Below, in pieces: positions 4,917 through 6,871 of a stretch of 6,871 nt of DNA. The notes beneath the pieces were generated by a model. That model ran no database searches. It had not been told where the DNA came from and worked only from the letters and a program-made list of their open reading frames with translations. The DNA lies in NCBI GenBank assembly GCA_002719135.1, contig PBGU01000027.1, positions 4,849-11,719 of the forward strand. Reading direction: 5' to 3'. This stretch comes from Gammaproteobacteria bacterium. GTDB lineage: Bacteria; Pseudomonadota; Gammaproteobacteria; Pseudomonadales; Azotimanducaceae. Both the position numbers and the translations under genes were made by a program. Numbering within the stretch: position 1 is the first letter of the stretch; each line of letters begins with the position of its first letter.

Positions 4917-5936
4917 TTACGTATCGGCATTGAGACGCTCACGGACGCATGGGACCACGTCTCGAAATAGTTTTTCTAAGCTATCGTTCATTTGTGCTGG
5001 TCGAAGACCGGGAGGTGCGCCCCAGGTAACCAGATCCGTCATACCAAATTCAACAATAAATTCGTACAAAGCTTCAACACACGTCTCGACGTCTCCGACG
5101 ATCCACGTTTGCGGAATTCGATCGCCCTCGATCCCCATGCCCTCGCCACTTTCTTCAAAGAACCGTTGATACAGCTCCATCCGGTAACGCTCTGCCACTC
5201 GCACCGACGGCCAATCCCGTTCGCGATCATCCGTCACTAAAATCCCGCGAATTAAACCAATGCGATAGTCTTCTGGTTGCCTGTCGGTGGCTCGAAGGGT
5301 GCTCACCCAATGATCAAAGGAGTCAGCGCGAAGCCCTTGCGGCAAGAGGTGCGCATCGAATCGGGCCGCGCGTTCGGCACCCGCCTTCGACATCGCCGCG
5401 ATCCATAGCGGCGGTCCTCCGGCCTGAACATAGCCCGGTCGAATAACGACGTCGTCGAATTGAAAGCGTTTGCCATGAAACGAAAATCGCTCACCCGCAA
5501 AACACCGCTGCAGTACTTCGATACTCTCGTCCATCAACGAAACACGACGCGACACCGGAACCCCGAAGCCGCGAAATTCGTGTGGCGCGTATCCCATCCC
5601 CGTTCCAATCTCGACACGACCATTAGAGATTTGATCGAGAACGGCAAGATCCTCCGCCAAGCGAACCGGGTGATTGAAGGGAAGCAAACAAATGTCGGTA
5701 GAAAACCGGACGTGTGTGGTACGGGCAGCCATGGCGCTCGCAACCGGTATCCAGCTCGGTAAATACCCGTCGTCGACGAAATGATGCTCGGTAAACCATA
5801 CGATGTCAGCACCGAGTCCGTCCAACCACGCCACTTGATCAAGCGCTTCAGCATACAGCTGCCGATCCGGTACGCCCGAATCGGGCGGGTTCCGAAAGTC
5901 GTAGCAAACACCAAATCGCGGTTCAAACACTGGCAT
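4917..5936 (-). CDS. LLM-class (luciferase-like) flavin-dependent oxidoreductase
   Basis: This 339-residue protein is a complete member of the bacterial luciferase-like monooxygenase superfamily, cytosolic TIM-barrel enzymes using FMN or F420. Supporting motifs are a first strand (RFGVCYDFRNP), a GAD.VWFTEHHF segment near residues 43-53, TDICLLPFNHPVRLAEDLAVLD near 81-102, SNGRVEIGTGMGY near 104-116, a HG..F.FDDV loop near 154-163, then PPLWIAAMS. The EHH motif is typical of the luciferase-like branch. The substrate cannot be read from the sequence. ATG 5936 is preferred; a GTG at 5945 in the same frame would add three residues, and neither has a strong ribosome binding site. It is the first gene of a probable operon with the lipoprotein and the TonB-like protein. 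A 140-base gap separates it from the dioxygenase-like gene upstream. Confidence 0.93.
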   Translation of the reverse strand: MPVFEPRFGVCYDFRNPPDSGVPDRQLYAEALDQVAWLDGLGADIVWFTEHHFVDDGYLPSWIPVASAMAARTTHVRFSTDICLLPFNHPVRLAEDLAVLDQISNGRVEIGTGMGYAPHEFRGFGVPVSRRVSLMDESIEVLQRCFAGERFSFHGKRFQFDDVVIRPGYVQAGGPPLWIAAMSKAGAERAARFDAHLLPQGLRADSFDHWVSTLRATDRQPEDYRIGLIRGILVTDDRERDWPSVRVAERYRMELYQRFFEESGEGMGIEGDRIPQTWIVGDVETCVEALYEFIVEFGMTDLVTWGAPPGLRPAQMNDSLEKLFRDVVPCVRERLNADT

Positions 5937-5973
5937 ACAAGCCACCGTTCTCGACCGATACCAGTTCTGTCAA

Positions 5974-5983
5974 TGTCCGGACA
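5974..5983. promoter_or_regulatory. 10-bp palindrome in the upstream region of the oxidoreductase operon
   Basis: TGTCCGGACA is a perfect palindrome 38 bases before the oxidoreductase ATG, in the 140-base gap where the operon promoter should lie. It may be an operator half or full site, or chance. I found no convincing paired -35/-10 in this gap and no clear intrinsic terminator for the gene ending at 6077. Confidence 0.2.
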
Positions 5984-6076
5984 AACATAGCGTAAGGCCT
6001 GCGAACGAATTCAAACGCGGTAAACATTCGAACCGTTTTTATTCCTTTTATCAATGACTTGTATGACGTTGTGGGG

Positions 6077-6871
6077 TTACTTGGCGGATTGCTTCGCTCG
6101 GGCTCGGCCCGCAGCGAGCGGGTGCATCACACCGGCGCCGGCCGGCCAAACCCCTGGTTCGGCCTTAACATGCCGACACAAATGCTGAGCGTGGGCACTC
6201 AGTGTCTCCCAGACCTCGTGCGGCATCGTCTTTGCCATATCCGGACCACCCGACCACGGCGCCAAGTACTCCACATTGGGTAATGCCCGCACCTCGTGCC
6301 CCACGTTAGGTGTGGCGCCGTGCCAAGCTCGGTTATCTCGGAATACACCGGCACCCGCCGACGCACCCACCAACGTGGATAATCGCATCCACTCCGGTTC
6401 TTCTTTCGGTGTGGGTGGATTTTGTTGCGACGCGTGGGTCCCAGGAATTTGCCGAATGGGTCCATTTTCCCAGGTGAGGTCGCTCATCACGAAGTTAATC
6501 GTCACCACCGGTGGCGTGTGCTCAGCAATAAGGCGCCGCGTTGGGAGATCAAGTTCGCCGGTATCCTCATCTTTTCGCAATTCAATACCCAACGCTTCGG
6601 CCTGGGCCAGGCGACCCTCAGTCAGTTTCAACGAGTCGGCCAAATCGGAATGCAACCGCTGATATTCGATTGCTCCCGGCAAGCAAAGATCACCGCCGGC
6701 ACCGCCGACGAGATAGTCCGACGAACCAAATATCGCTTTCAAAAGAGGCGTGGTCGTCGGCAAATCAATCATCGAGGCCCAAACCGAATCGTGCAGTAAC
6801 TGCCTCGACGCGGACGAGGTGCCGTAGCTGTAGCGGTGGGGTAACCGATTGGTTTCCGTCATGTACTTTCG
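6077..6871 (-). CDS. Phytanoyl-CoA dioxygenase-like Fe(II)/2-oxoglutarate enzyme, 5' end outside the window
   Basis: The visible part shows the PhyH-family double-stranded beta-helix core. Counting from the ATG at 6862, there is an H.D iron motif (LHSD, His71 and Asp73), then TINFVMSDLTWENGP leading into GPIRQIPGTH (134-143). The distal iron histidine is in RAWHGATPN (His181), and Arg192 in EVRALP is the likely 2-oxoglutarate-binding arginine. All metal-binding residues are present, so the enzyme is probably active as an oxygenase; the substrate is unknown. The ATG at 6862 is an internal methionine in my view: the frame stays open to the window edge, there is no ribosome binding site in the few bases left, and PhyH proteins normally have considerably more sequence before the H.D motif. 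The C-terminal tail (AGRARAKQSAK) is basic and unstructured. The stop is TAA at 6077-6079. Confidence 0.85.
   Translation of the reverse strand, partial: RKYMTETNRLPHRYSYGTSSASRQLLHDSVWASMIDLPTTTPLLKAIFGSSDYLVGGAGGDLCLPGAIEYQRLHSDLADSLKLTEGRLAQAEALGIELRKDEDTGELDLPTRRLIAEHTPPVVTINFVMSDLTWENGPIRQIPGTHASQQNPPTPKEEPEWMRLSTLVGASAGAGVFRDNRAWHGATPNVGHEVRALPNVEYLAPWSGGPDMAKTMPHEVWETLSAHAQHLCRHVKAEPGVWPAGAGVMHPLAAGRARAKQSAK

Noticed and set aside
4900..4942. Longer N-terminus of the lipoprotein from an in-frame start at 4942
   Set aside because: It would put 14 polar residues before the signal peptide and overlap the oxidoreductase gene, while ATG 4900 has a well-spaced ribosome binding site.
5534..5926. 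130-residue minus-strand frame inside the oxidoreductase gene
   Set aside because: Out-of-frame shadow of a gene with clear luciferase-family motifs; it has no domain of its own.
5968..5973. Perfect TTGACA on the minus strand before the oxidoreductase gene
   Set aside because: No usable -10 hexamer lies 16-18 bases downstream, so I did not call a promoter.
6276..6799. Plus-strand open frames opposite the dioxygenase-like gene
   Set aside because: They are antisense shadows of a coding sequence with conserved iron and 2-oxoglutarate motifs.

Overview
The window looks like a piece of a bacterial chromosome of moderate GC content, most likely from a proteobacterium and possibly a marine or environmental gammaproteobacterium. 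The taxonomic guess rests on gene content only: a prohibitin-like SPFH protein, a lipobox lipoprotein with a COG4880-like beta-propeller, a flavin-dependent luciferase-like oxidoreductase and a phytanoyl-CoA-dioxygenase-like protein. There is no rRNA, tRNA or other taxonomic marker. I see no transposase, CRISPR array, phage gene or tRNA.

Left part (1-1200, plus strand): two tandem, separately transcribed genes (172-549 and 774-1106) encode paralogous small hydrophobic proteins of 125 and 110 residues. Each has the same 11-bp promoter-region string (ACGTTATATAC), a partly conserved leader, a GAGGG-type ribosome binding site and a strong intrinsic terminator with the same ATGGCCCC/GGGGCCAT stem. 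Whole transcription units appear to have been duplicated, not only the reading frames. I cannot assign a function. This pair is the least explained part of the window.

Middle (1200-2200, minus strand): an SPFH/prohibitin-like membrane protein converges on the small-protein pair. The second terminator has U-run potential on both strands and probably serves both sides. A possible promoter lies in the gap just upstream of the SPFH gene.

Right part (2199-5936, minus strand): three closely packed genes look like one operon, in order of transcription: a luciferase-like (LLM) flavin-dependent oxidoreductase, a large beta-propeller lipoprotein starting 16 nt after it, and a cysteine-rich, probably exported protein with a TonB C-terminal-like domain. 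The start of the third gene overlaps the stop of the second, or lies inside its end. The last two are predicted to act in the cell envelope and the first in the cytoplasm. What links them is unknown.

Right edge (6077-6871, minus strand): most of a phytanoyl-CoA-dioxygenase-like Fe(II)/2-oxoglutarate enzyme. The reading frame stays open to the window edge and the domain lacks its usual N-terminal part, so the gene very probably begins outside the window.
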